From the NCBI GenBank assembly GCA_942492915.1, contig OW818662.1, positions 2,976,001-3,040,000 of the forward strand: a stretch of DNA of 64,000 nucleotides. Direction: 5' to 3'. Positions 43,500-52,800 of the stretch are shown piece after piece; the first letter of the stretch is position 1; every line of letters begins with the position of its first letter. The translations under genes were made by a program, and so were the position numbers. The notes beneath the pieces were generated by a model. That model saw nothing but the letters and a program-made list of their open reading frames with translations, searched no databases and was not told the origin of the DNA. The DNA comes from Turneriella sp942492915 (lineage in GTDB: Bacteria > Spirochaetota > Leptospiria > Turneriellales > Turneriellaceae).

Positions 43500-45077
43500 A
43501 TGTTCATGATTTCGGCCGTTCGCGAAAACCTGGGGCTGACATTGGTTCTCTTTGGTGCGCTGTGCTTTTATCTTTGTTTTCCGTTGCAATTTCAAGCTCC
43601 GGAGCCTTATAATTATGCGACTGCTATAGAGGGGTATTTTAGAAATTCTGTCGGCTTTGAGCTGGCCCAGGGACAAATGCTGCCGGATTTTGGGCGTTAC
43701 CATCCTAACCACCCTTTGGGGCACCTGCTGGCTGGTTGGGCGTTTGATTGGCTCAAGGTACCCGCATTGAGTTGGATGCGGTTCGCAAACATATTAGGCG
43801 CACTTTTAGCGGGCCTTTTTCTGTATCAAATCTCCAGGCATTTCCAGTTCGCTAAGAATATTTCGGCTCTTGCAGTCGCTCTTTTCTTGTCGACACATAT
43901 TGGCATGTTTACTGTACTCTCTGGCGAATGGCATATACCGGCGATTGCCCTAAGCCTTGCGGGAATCGGGCAAATATTTTCATACATCGATGCTGGCGAG
44001 GTGAAATACCTTCGTCGCGGTAGTCTACTGTTCGCAGTTGCCTCGTGTTATCATTTGTGGGCAATCTTTTACCTGATCCCCATTGGTATGGTTCTGTTAT
44101 TTGTTCGACCGATTAAAAAATCATGGCGCGAATTGTTGAGCGTCGGATTAATGATTTTTCTGCTTCTATTTGTTGTATACGTTATTGTTCCCTTCGTACT
44201 GTTTCGCTTTCGCTCATCAGAAGAATTTCTCCGAACCTTTCTGGTCTACAAATACTTGAATCATGTCCGCTATGATGGTGTCGAGTGGTTAATAATGACA
44301 GCCCGCGCCATTCTTCATACGTTCATGTACACTCCGGTGAGGTTCAAAGGAACTGACTCAGTTGTCGTGTTGTTTTTCATTGCGCAGGCATTTACTTTCT
44401 GGAAATTCTACAAGAGTGAGCGCCCGGCGCCCAAAAAAGCGATTATCATGCTGATTCCTATTTGGTGGCCCATCATGCAACTAGTCACTGGGGCGCGACC
44501 CGACGGATTACTCGGATGGCTATTTGCGTGGCCATTCGTTTCTCTGATTATTATCAAAGCTATTTCAGATCTTCATCGGCGCGCTAAATATTTTTGCGCG
44601 GGCTTAACGGTGTTCGTATTCAGCTTTAACTTTGCCTTCGCGTATTATCCGAATAGCCAATCAAAGAGTGAAAATGTTTTCTATTTCAATCTTCCCCAAC
44701 AGATTCCCGCAACCACCCCGGTAGCATTTGTAATTAGCCAACCACTGCTCATGATGGGCGAAATTTGGTATGCGGGTAGCAAATTAGGTTACCGCAACCA
44801 GATGCACTTCATGCCGTGCTGCGGCGAAAACAATTACCTCGGTCATTTGAAGCGTTGGGCAAACGATCATCCAGGATTCGTACTTGTTACTGATGGCCGT
44901 CAGGAGGCGCTAGAAAACTTTATTCGTGGTCAAGGGCTCAACTATGAACTTTGGTCCGATCGGCAGGGCGATTGGCCATCATCGCTAATTCAGACCACGC
45001 TTTATATCCAGCACAAAGCCCCAGATTTCTATCCGAAAAGGTTAACCATTTGGGTTCCCGAAAATCGTCTTCGTTAG
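43500..45077 (+). CDS. GT-C type glycosyltransferase, cassette copy 2
   Basis: 525 residues from ATG 43500; a TTG at 43485 and an ATG at 43506 are alternatives. It is a close paralog of the preceding gene through almost its whole length: MLPDFGRYHPNHPLGH, LLFVRPIKKSWREL, VTGARPDGLLGWL and the C-terminal outside domain with MPCCGEN near 438. A 71-base segment (44760-44830) is nearly identical to 43060-43130 of copy 1. A GT2 gene follows two bases after the stop, so donor-maker and transferase are coupled. Confidence 0.78.
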   Translation: MFMISAVRENLGLTLVLFGALCFYLCFPLQFQAPEPYNYATAIEGYFRNSVGFELAQGQMLPDFGRYHPNHPLGHLLAGWAFDWLKVPALSWMRFANILGALLAGLFLYQISRHFQFAKNISALAVALFLSTHIGMFTVLSGEWHIPAIALSLAGIGQIFSYIDAGEVKYLRRGSLLFAVASCYHLWAIFYLIPIGMVLLFVRPIKKSWRELLSVGLMIFLLLFVVYVIVPFVLFRFRSSEEFLRTFLVYKYLNHVRYDGVEWLIMTARAILHTFMYTPVRFKGTDSVVVLFFIAQAFTFWKFYKSERPAPKKAIIMLIPIWWPIMQLVTGARPDGLLGWLFAWPFVSLIIIKAISDLHRRAKYFCAGLTVFVFSFNFAFAYYPNSQSKSENVFYFNLPQQIPATTPVAFVISQPLLMMGEIWYAGSKLGYRNQMHFMPCCGENNYLGHLKRWANDHPGFVLVTDGRQEALENFIRGQGLNYELWSDRQGDWPSSLIQTTLYIQHKAPDFYPKRLTIWVPENRLR

Positions 45078-45079
45078 CC

Positions 45080-45760
45080 ATGAGAGATATGTTCGCAGTT
45101 TCCCTGGTTGTTCCCGTGTACAACTCCGCGGCCTTCTTGCCGGGCACGATCGCAGCTTTGACGGACTACCTTGCGCGCGAGTTCACACATTACGAGCTCA
45201 TAATGGTAGATGACAGCAGCGTCGATGATTCTTTGCCGCTCATGCGGGCCGCGGCAGACAAGAACAAGAACATACGCTTGCTAATTCATGAGAATAATTT
45301 GGGCCAACAACAATCTCTTGCCGACGGACTTTTTGTCGCAAAGAATGAGATCGTACTTACCGTAGACGCCGATTTGCCTTGCGCACTGACAGACTTAAGA
45401 ATGATTGCAGAACTTGTGTATAACGGCAAAGAACTGGTATTCACAAGAAGAAGGGCACAAGTTCATAGGGCAATGTGGCGAAGGCTCGGCTCAAAGGTAG
45501 CGAATATAATTTTCAGGTTGATATATCCGTTTGAGGTTCAGGACATCGGCTGCGGACTCGTCGCAATGCGGCCAAGTTTAATAGAAAGACTTAAGAAACG
45601 GGAGAAACCCATCGGACTGATCAAGCTCGACCTTCTGCTTATGGCGGAAAGTTACATAGAAGTGGATATCCAAAACCATACGCCAGAAACATCGAGTTAC
45701 TCCTTCTTGAAGTTGCTAAAACTATTTTGGATGATGGTGACCTACCGATTACGACAATAG
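45080..45760 (+). CDS. GT2 polyprenyl-phosphate-type glycosyltransferase, cassette copy 2
   Basis: 226 residues from ATG 45080; the frame from 44951 overlaps GT-C and is not used. Motifs: VSLVVPVYNSAAFLPGTIAAL, IMVDDSSVDDS, NLGQQQSLADGLFVA and TVDADLPCALTDL with an intact DAD near 95. The QQQ version in place of the usual GKG (GNEGKG) in this position is notable. There are no membrane helices at the end. It should form the lipid-linked sugar used by the preceding GT-C. It is followed by GNAT paralog 3. Confidence 0.86.
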   Translation: MRDMFAVSLVVPVYNSAAFLPGTIAALTDYLAREFTHYELIMVDDSSVDDSLPLMRAAADKNKNIRLLIHENNLGQQQSLADGLFVAKNEIVLTVDADLPCALTDLRMIAELVYNGKELVFTRRRAQVHRAMWRRLGSKVANIIFRLIYPFEVQDIGCGLVAMRPSLIERLKKREKPIGLIKLDLLLMAESYIEVDIQNHTPETSSYSFLKLLKLFWMMVTYRLRQ

Positions 45761-45769
45761 AGATTGACA

Positions 45770-45785
45770 GGCAGGAATACCTGCC
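45770..45785. terminator. Short hairpin after GT2
   Basis: GGCAGG and CCTGCC arms around AATA, ten bases after the GT2 stop, with further imperfect pairing outside. It separates the GT2 from the GNAT of the next cassette. It may be a weak terminator or a processing site. Confidence 0.35.
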
Positions 45786-45809
45786 GGATTTCTCTTCGTA
45801 TCAATCACC

Positions 45810-46478
45810 ATGGCACCGCAATCCGACAATCATGATACCTATCAACCGCTGACCCTATTGCAGTTTGGCATAGAACTTCGACGCATGGTCGAAACCGACA
45901 AAGAAATCGTACGCATGGGACGTAATAAAGATTTTGTCCGTGAAAATCACCTCTACCGCAAGATTATTTCAGAGGCGGAACAAGATAAGTGGTTCGATGA
46001 AATGAACCGAAAAGAACACTATGTTTTTGTCGTAGTCCACGACGGAAAGCGCATAGGTGTCGTTTACCTGCGTGATATTCCTGAAGATCGCGCCAGCAGC
46101 ACCTGTGGCTTGTTTTTTTGGGATGACGATTATATTTCGACGAGAATTCCCGTATTTGCTGCTTTGCTGGCCCTTGATTTTGCAAGCCATTACTGCGAGG
46201 TACAGCGTATCGATTCGATTGTGCTTAAGAGCAATACCGCCGGCATCAAAATGTATACATTTTTCGGCTTCGATTTACAGGAAAAAGATGCCGATTCGTA
46301 TCTCATCACGATTAGCAGGGAGACTTATCTCAAGAAGCGCGATAGCCTGATGAATTTCATCAAGCGTGCGATCAAGAATAAGGCCGAGCACGAACTGCGA
46401 TTCTCTGGCACACAGGGTTCATTGAACTACGATATTGTAAATAAATTACTGGCCAATTACGCACCGACACCTGCGTAA
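45810..46478 (+). CDS. GNAT acetyltransferase, PseH-like, paralog 3
   Basis: 222 residues. Core: YQPLTLLQFGIELRRMVETDKEIVRMGRNKDFV and LKSNTAGIKMYTFFGFDLQEKDAD; tail: EHELRFSGTQGSLNYD. It is most similar to paralog 2 over its whole length, and shares the C-terminal tail unlike typical GNATs. It should acetylate the sugar precursor in cassette 3. The GT-C starts 15 bases after its stop. Confidence 0.85.
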   Translation: MAPQSDNHDTYQPLTLLQFGIELRRMVETDKEIVRMGRNKDFVRENHLYRKIISEAEQDKWFDEMNRKEHYVFVVVHDGKRIGVVYLRDIPEDRASSTCGLFFWDDDYISTRIPVFAALLALDFASHYCEVQRIDSIVLKSNTAGIKMYTFFGFDLQEKDADSYLITISRETYLKKRDSLMNFIKRAIKNKAEHELRFSGTQGSLNYDIVNKLLANYAPTPA

Positions 46479-46493
46479 CAGCATTTTCTTAAA

Positions 46494-48065
46494 ATGAAGC
46501 AAATCGTACGCGATCACCAGCTTCTGCTTTTGGTGCTTTTGGTGGGCGCTGTTTTGTTTATTGCATTCCCCTTGCAATTGCAATCTATGGAAGCCTACTC
46601 TTACGCTGCGAGCATTGAAAAATACTACAATATCGCCGAGACATTTGCCCTGTCACAGGGGGAATACCTGCCCGATTTCGGGCGTTACCACCCAAACCAC
46701 CCGCTTGGGCATGCCCTCGCAGCCCTGGCCTATGACTGGCTGAAGATTCCCGCTTTAGATTGGATTCGCTTTACAAATATTTTGTCTGCGCTCGCAGCAG
46801 CCGTATTCGTTTATCTGCTGTCTTTGCAGATGGGGTTTTCAAGAAGCGTGTCAGCGGCCGCTTCAGCTCTTCTGCTCACCACACATGCATCATTGATGGC
46901 TGTTTATTCGGGTGAATGGCACATGCCCTCCCTGGCACTTTCCCTCGCTGGAACGTGGCAGGTTCTTTTTTTTGCACTGAACGGTACGAGGAAACAATTG
47001 TACTTCGGAGCGTTCTTATTGTGCGTCGCCGTTTGCTATCACACGGCGGCGCTTTCCTATTCTGTTTGCCTGGTCGTGCTTCTGGCTTATTTCCGTAAAA
47101 ATGACTGGCGGCAGCTGCTCTTAGTCAGCGCGGCTGCATTATTAGTTATCGTCGCGGTTTATTTTGTGATACCATTTTTTGTACTGCACTTCGAGAAGCC
47201 TTCTGATTTTCTGCGTACATTCTTCATGTATGCTTATCTCGATTATAGGCGTTTTGGCGGTTTCGCCTGGCTATTCGCTGCGATGCAGACTCTTTTTCAC
47301 GGCTTTTTCTTTATGCCGGCAACTATTCCCATGATGAACTGGTTAGCAATTCCCTTCTTCCTTGGTTTCGGTGCGGCGGGTTGGAGATTTTTTCGCAGTA
47401 GTGTCGAAACTCCGATCAAAGTTCTGTTCATTTTTATGCTGTTCGGATGGCCGATTGCCCTGGCTATCGCTGGTACACGGGCGAATGCCATATATAGCTG
47501 GATCTTTATGTCACCGCTGTTGTGCCTTGTTATGGCATATGCGCTGCACAACCTTCACAAGCGCCTGATCATCATGGCGGCGATAGTACCCCTGTTCATG
47601 ATGGCGTGGAATTTTCACTATCTGATCTTGCCAAATCACTTTTATAAACGCGAAAATGTACACTTATTTAGACTTCCGGAAAATATTCCAAAGACAACGC
47701 CTGTTGCTTTTGTCGTGGGTGAACTGGTTCTGACAATCAGTGAAATCTGGTATGCAGGAAGCGAATTGAATTATCGCAATCAAAACGTGTTTTACCCCTG
47801 CTGTGGTGAAGACAGTTATCTGCTTCGATTACGCCGCTGGATGCGAGCAAACCCTGATGCCGTGATCATCAGCGACGGCGCACCCGAACAAATAGAACAG
47901 TTTTTGAAGTTTGAGGGATTAAATCATGTGCGTTGGCTCGATAAGCATGTGGCATGGCCGGCTTCGTTGTTACCAGCCACTCTCTATTTCATTCGTGAAC
48001 CCGATTACAAATATCAGAAAAGACTGATTATGTGGCTGCCCAGGGGTAGAGTGCTATTGCCATGA
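46494..48065 (+). CDS. GT-C type glycosyltransferase, cassette copy 3
   Basis: 523 residues, third member of the family: LPDFGRYHPNHPLGH near 60-75, similar helix pattern, a GTRANAIYSWIFMSPL loop and the C-terminal outside domain EIWYAGSELNYRNQ, YPCCGED (near 434). It is the most diverged of the three, and differs in the charged loops that could set acceptor or donor choice. The stop overlaps the start of GT2 copy 3 by four bases. Confidence 0.78.
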   Translation: MKQIVRDHQLLLLVLLVGAVLFIAFPLQLQSMEAYSYAASIEKYYNIAETFALSQGEYLPDFGRYHPNHPLGHALAALAYDWLKIPALDWIRFTNILSALAAAVFVYLLSLQMGFSRSVSAAASALLLTTHASLMAVYSGEWHMPSLALSLAGTWQVLFFALNGTRKQLYFGAFLLCVAVCYHTAALSYSVCLVVLLAYFRKNDWRQLLLVSAAALLVIVAVYFVIPFFVLHFEKPSDFLRTFFMYAYLDYRRFGGFAWLFAAMQTLFHGFFFMPATIPMMNWLAIPFFLGFGAAGWRFFRSSVETPIKVLFIFMLFGWPIALAIAGTRANAIYSWIFMSPLLCLVMAYALHNLHKRLIIMAAIVPLFMMAWNFHYLILPNHFYKRENVHLFRLPENIPKTTPVAFVVGELVLTISEIWYAGSELNYRNQNVFYPCCGEDSYLLRLRRWMRANPDAVIISDGAPEQIEQFLKFEGLNHVRWLDKHVAWPASLLPATLYFIREPDYKYQKRLIMWLPRGRVLLP

Positions 48066-48757
48066 AATCAGATTTCGGTGTCTCTGTCGTCGTTCCGGTC
48101 TATAATAATGCGGATATTCTGCCTTTAACGATTCAGAGACTGGCAGATTATTTCTCACGTGAATTCGCACGCTATGAAATTATTTTTGTCGATGACGGCA
48201 GCGACGATGAATCGTGGCAGCTATTGCAGGTTGCAGCCTCACAAAATGGAAAAGTACGACTGCTTAGACATGAGAAGAATCTCGACCAGCAACAAGCTGT
48301 TGCCGACGGATCGTTGGCTGCGCGTGAAGATATCATCGTCAATGTCGACGCCCATATTTCCTGCGCTCTCGGCGATCTGAAAAAGGTTGCGCTGATCGCT
48401 GCGCAGGGCACTGAGCTCGTCTTTGGCCGGCGCACCGGCGGCCCCCCGCAGGCATGGTGGCGTCGCTGTGGCACCCGCTTTGTCAGTTGGGTGTTCAGAT
48501 TGTTGTATTCTTATGAAATGAGCGACTTTGGTTGCAGTATCGGCGCGGTGAGGCGCAGTCTGGTAGATCGAATGCGCCAAAATCAGAATTCGGTACGCAT
48601 TTGGTTGCTTAAGGTTGAATTACTGCGTTATGCCAAAAGTTATGCCGAGGTCGATATCGGGCCCCCCGAAATAAGCAAGCCGCGCAAATCAGGGTATACA
48701 ATTCTGAAGCTGGCCAAGCGTTTCTGGGCAATTATTTGGTATAAATTTGCGCGGTGA
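48062..48757 (+). CDS. GT2 glycosyltransferase, cassette copy 3, altered DXD
   Basis: 231 residues. Motifs: VSVVVPVYNNADILPLTIQRL, IFVDDGSDDES, NLDQQQAVADGSLAA and NVDAHISCALGDL. The metal-binding motif reads DAH instead of the DAD seen in copy 2 and in the family; the activity may be lost, or another residue takes over. It is coupled to GT-C copy 3 by a four-base overlap and is the last gene of the island on this strand. It converges with the lipoprotein gene at 48760. Confidence 0.84.
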   Translation: MKSDFGVSVVVPVYNNADILPLTIQRLADYFSREFARYEIIFVDDGSDDESWQLLQVAASQNGKVRLLRHEKNLDQQQAVADGSLAAREDIIVNVDAHISCALGDLKKVALIAAQGTELVFGRRTGGPPQAWWRRCGTRFVSWVFRLLYSYEMSDFGCSIGAVRRSLVDRMRQNQNSVRIWLLKVELLRYAKSYAEVDIGPPEISKPRKSGYTILKLAKRFWAIIWYKFAR

Positions 48758-48759
48758 AC

Positions 48760-49239
48760 CTACTCGTTTACCCGCTCGTCAGCAAGACTTAACAGTCCTT
48801 TGACCTTGTCTCCCTTTCGTACAAGAGAATTTCCGAGCTTATGGAATTCTTTTTGGTAGCCAATTTTTTTCTCCCAAGCGAGAAGAGCAACGAAGGCTTC
48901 TTTCCAATTTTTGCCTAAATCATCGAGTTGTTTTCTTAGGTGAAATCCTATGGCTACTTTTTCTCTCATGATGTATGGATATTTTTCAAAGAGTGCTGTG
49001 ATTTCAATGAGTATCTGGTCAGACCATTTATCCAGGCGTCGAAGCCCAACATATAAGGTCTCCGGCGAGTTGGTCTGGATTAGTGATGGGAGCACTGCTT
49101 CGAATTCGCGGTTCATATTTTCAAGCAGAGTTTTTGACTCTGGCAACCAGACTGGGTCTTTTGCGCAGGCCCCCCACAAGAATAACACGGCGAGAAGGAC
49201 GGTCTTTCGACTTGTTGCGTTTGCGCGAAACAACCGCAT
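48760..49239 (-). CDS. Small lipoprotein, unknown
   Basis: 159 residues from ATG 49239; the preceding in-frame ATG adds one residue. The signal peptide (TVLLAVLFLWGAC) ends in a lipobox. The mature part is helical and charged with no recognised family (PESKTLLENMNREFEAVLP, KWSDQILIEITALFEKYP). Third of three consecutive lipoprotein genes on the minus strand, so it is probably co-transcribed with the 1815-residue lipoprotein gene upstream. Confidence 0.75.
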   Translation of the reverse strand: MRLFRANATSRKTVLLAVLFLWGACAKDPVWLPESKTLLENMNREFEAVLPSLIQTNSPETLYVGLRRLDKWSDQILIEITALFEKYPYIMREKVAIGFHLRKQLDDLGKNWKEAFVALLAWEKKIGYQKEFHKLGNSLVRKGDKVKGLLSLADERVNE

Positions 49240-49247
49240 CATGCCGC

Positions 49248-49793
49248 CTAAAATCCTGCGGTGAATTGTTCGGCCAGGCTAGACGGTTTTTCACTTTCGG
49301 GAAAAAAAGTTAGCTTGTGGTCGGGAAACTCGAGAACAATACGTTTCTCGGCGTGAAAAATCGTCAAGATAGCGCCTTGCTCTAGTCTGACACCACCGGG
49401 TATCTCTCGTTTAAATACGACCAAATGCGCCGTGCGGCCCTTTGCTGATTCAAGTTTCTTTAACGTACCGGCACTCATGGTGAAATCGCCGCCATCGATG
49501 AAATAGAGTTCGTCGCAATTTTGCCCTTCGATGCGCAGAAAGTAGCGGGTATTCTTCGCATCGGCTGGTAAGGGAGTGCCGCTGCGGCTTTTATTCAAAT
49601 GAGTAGCAAATTCTTTCGCGTCTGCAGACCAAAAGCCATCAAATTTTCCCGGTATCTTGATAGGCGTATTAAAGTAAGCCTTGATGATCTTGGCGCGGTC
49701 GGGCGTTTTAGCGGGGATTTCAGAACGCTGCGGTTCTTTTGCGCACGCAATAATGGCGTACACTAAAATCGAAAGCACAGGCAAGAAGCGCAT
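49248..49793 (-). CDS. Lipoprotein, unknown
   Basis: 181 residues from ATG 49793, which fits the signal peptide MRFLPVLSILVYAIIAC with a lipobox ending AIIAC. The mature part (PGKFDGFWSADAKEFATHLNKSR, RYFLRIEGQNCDELYFIDGG, RLEQGAILTIFHAEKRIV) appears beta-rich and is not recognised. It lies between the large lipoprotein (84 bases upstream) and the small one (8 bases downstream), so the three form a likely operon. Confidence 0.75.
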   Translation of the reverse strand: MRFLPVLSILVYAIIACAKEPQRSEIPAKTPDRAKIIKAYFNTPIKIPGKFDGFWSADAKEFATHLNKSRSGTPLPADAKNTRYFLRIEGQNCDELYFIDGGDFTMSAGTLKKLESAKGRTAHLVVFKREIPGGVRLEQGAILTIFHAEKRIVLEFPDHKLTFFPESEKPSSLAEQFTAGF

Positions 49794-49889
49794 GATCACT
49801 CGCAAAGCATGAACATATCGAGTACAGTCAAAATATTTAGCTGCGGCGCACCACGTATGAATGGCACGCCGTAGCTTGTCGAACGGGGA

Positions 49890-52800
49890 TTATGGCCCGA
49901 CCTTTACCCCAAGCGACGGATCAACGTTACAAGATGGACCCTGGTAATTCTTCTCAGTTTTCCAGCTGCCGTCATTGAAAATGCAGTTTCGCGCGAGGGT
50001 CTGCGTTGAGATGGCGCCCGTAATCCCTGGTACATTTTGGCTGGTGCCAGCTGCACAATACGTGCCCCAATAGTAACCGTTACCGGTGTCGCCGGGTCGT
50101 AAATCACCAGACTGTAGCCCAACACGCACGCATTGCCAGTTGTTTCCGTTGTTGCCGCTCGCATCGGTGCATATGGTCCCCCCGCCCCTGATGCCAGCTG
50201 TGTCATTTTCTGCGTTAGAATAAACACGCGGCGGCGGGAAGCCGACATAACTGCTGTTAGAAGCCATGAGAGACCCGACGATGCCGCCACCGGTGCCCTT
50301 CAAGACTGACCACATATCGTCGCAAGTAGTACCAGAGCAACCGCCTTGTCCAATGCCATCGTCGACCGATGAGAAACCGCCCCAAATCATGCTGTCGGTG
50401 ACTGAATCGCAGATTGATAAGCCTGATCTTTCTGGCATCAGGCTCTGGCAGTTAGCTGCTGTTATACCTTGAGTGCCAGCAGACCATGTCCAGTTGCCAT
50501 ACCTATAGCCCGCCGTCAACTCGCGCGGCCTGATGCACTGAAGAGCGGTAGGCTTAGGATTACCCACATAACTACTGCCAACCTGTTTGTACATGCCGCC
50601 AGTACCGCCGTCTTCGGCGCTGCAACTACCTGCATTTTCTCCATCGTCACGCCCCCAACCACAATTCATCGCAGCAGTCGACATGTTCCAGCCCAGATTA
50701 CTGACCAAGCCCTCAAGGTATGGGCCCGCTTCAAGGTTCATGACTGCCGCCAGACGACGCGGCCCTAGGCCGGTAAATTCAAGGCAGGTCGGTGCAGCGG
50801 TCTCTTTACCCTGGGCTACAATGCGCACACCAAAGTGCACCATCGAAGCGAAGGCCTTCGCGGTCGTATCTTCATCATCTTCAAGATTATTTGCAAGGTA
50901 TACGAGCGAGCGCAAGACCGCTGTAGGGTGCGTATTGTTGACCAAGGCCGCTGTGACCGCGCCCGGAGTCCATTTTACAAACTGGCTGAGAGTGCGGACG
51001 CGGCGCACCCCGTTCACCATGTTGATGGTCTTTTGGGTTTCTTGCACATCACCCACGACCGTCGAGAATGCAGTACCGTCAGTCACCCCAAGCATCAGTG
51101 CCGCCGTTCTGTTGCGGCCGTCAAAACGATCGCCGTTGGCAAAATAGACACCAGGCGTCTGTGGGCCTGCTGTGGGTTTATCGTATGTTGCGTCGCTGCA
51201 CGTATTAAATATGCTGCTAGCGGTCATCCAGCATCCATCGGTCAACCATTGACCACCCGCGGTTGTGCAGTTCCCTGAATTGGTGCTGTTGTATTTGGCC
51301 TTCCAAAAGAGACCGGCTGCCGTACAGGCTTCTTCATGCTGATAACCTGTCTGAATGACATTGGACCCGTTAACGCAAGTAGGCCCATTCTGTATGCGCT
51401 TGTCGTATTGCGGTTTGAGACCGCAATACTGTATCTGATTAATGACCTTCACCACCCGCATCTGCTGGCCCAGACTGCGCGCAGTCGCGCCATTATAGCC
51501 CAGCTTATTCACTGTATCCCAGAGAACATACATGTTTCCAACGGCTTTGGAGTTAACGCCGGCACCCAGCAGATTACCTGCATTGACGTTACCCAGATAC
51601 TCGCTATCGCCGATGTTATTCACGAGCGCCAGCATCTTGGCGCGTTCTGCACCTTCCCATTGATTCACTGGACAGCCAGCCAACGTCGTCTGAGCCGGAG
51701 TGGACTTGCATTTGCCAACCCCTGACCATGTGCCGCCGGCGGTCGTACAAGTCGCAGAAGTGTCGGTTACGTCGTTGACACCAGCGACATAGACTGAACA
51801 TGCATCGGCCCCGTTGAGTATTTTCACAAGTAAGTCGATATTTGTCAGATTGTTCACAATGTCTGTGAGGTATTTGATACGGTTCGCGCTATTGACTAAA
51901 TAAGATACGTAACCAATATCCGTCACCGTGTTCACAAGTGTCAGAGTGTTTCCAATCGCATAGATATTGTTGATCATCTGAATCAACCGACCCAATTGAT
52001 CGGTTGTGTTTGTGTCGCAATCAACAGTCGTGCAACCATAGCCCGTGGGCGATGCTCCGTAGAACGCGCCGGCATACGAACCGATTGCGCCTGCGCCATA
52101 GGTACCGTTGCCGTGCGTATCAACCAACGTATCGATCGTGCCGATGACTGTACTTGAATCGTTGAGCAACTGAAGCATCAAGTCAACGCTCGTCATCTCT
52201 GAAAGCATGCGCGAGAGGTACCGCATACGGTTAATATTCTTCAAGAGAAAAGTGACGCGAGAGCTCATGTAAGCCAACTGCACTTCATTTACCATTCGGG
52301 CCGTATTCAGTCCAGCATTGCCACCAGTCATGTCTTTGATGAATGTAGTCAAGCGGCCAAAATCTTCGGCTGTGCTGTTCGAAAGCGGATCGGTATAGTT
52401 ATTCCCGAAAGTTTGGTTCTTCATTTCAAACAAGACATCCACCATGCGCGTCACGCCATCGTTTCCGCCAGGCCCGGCATTTGGGCGCAGGTTACTGACA
52501 ATTTCGGCCACTGTGGTAGAGCCAGCTGCAGAATTTGCGATGTCATTCACGAGACGCACCAAATGGTTCTTGATGCAGAAATCATCTTCGTTGTCATTCA
52601 CGTTACATGTGTTGGCGCTACCGCTACCCTTAGAATTGACCGCATTAAAGAACTGAGCCAGCTTCTGGCCGCCACCGGGGTTCGGCGATTGAAAAAAGGT
52701 CTCGTCGCCTGCAAGTGCGGTATGCGTTCCAGAGCCTGCTGCTGTAGAATTTTGCAGCGCAGAGCAACTCAAGTCGGTAGATAGCCGAAAGCTGTTGGCA

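Noticed and set aside
24600..48757. CRISPR array, integrase or phage
   Set aside because: No spaced direct repeats and no integrase or phage structural gene found; only the phage-like domain in the giant lipoprotein, outside the island.
51336..51725. 129-codon plus-strand frame, one of several here
   Set aside because: Antisense to the giant lipoprotein gene; no ribosome binding site or domain.
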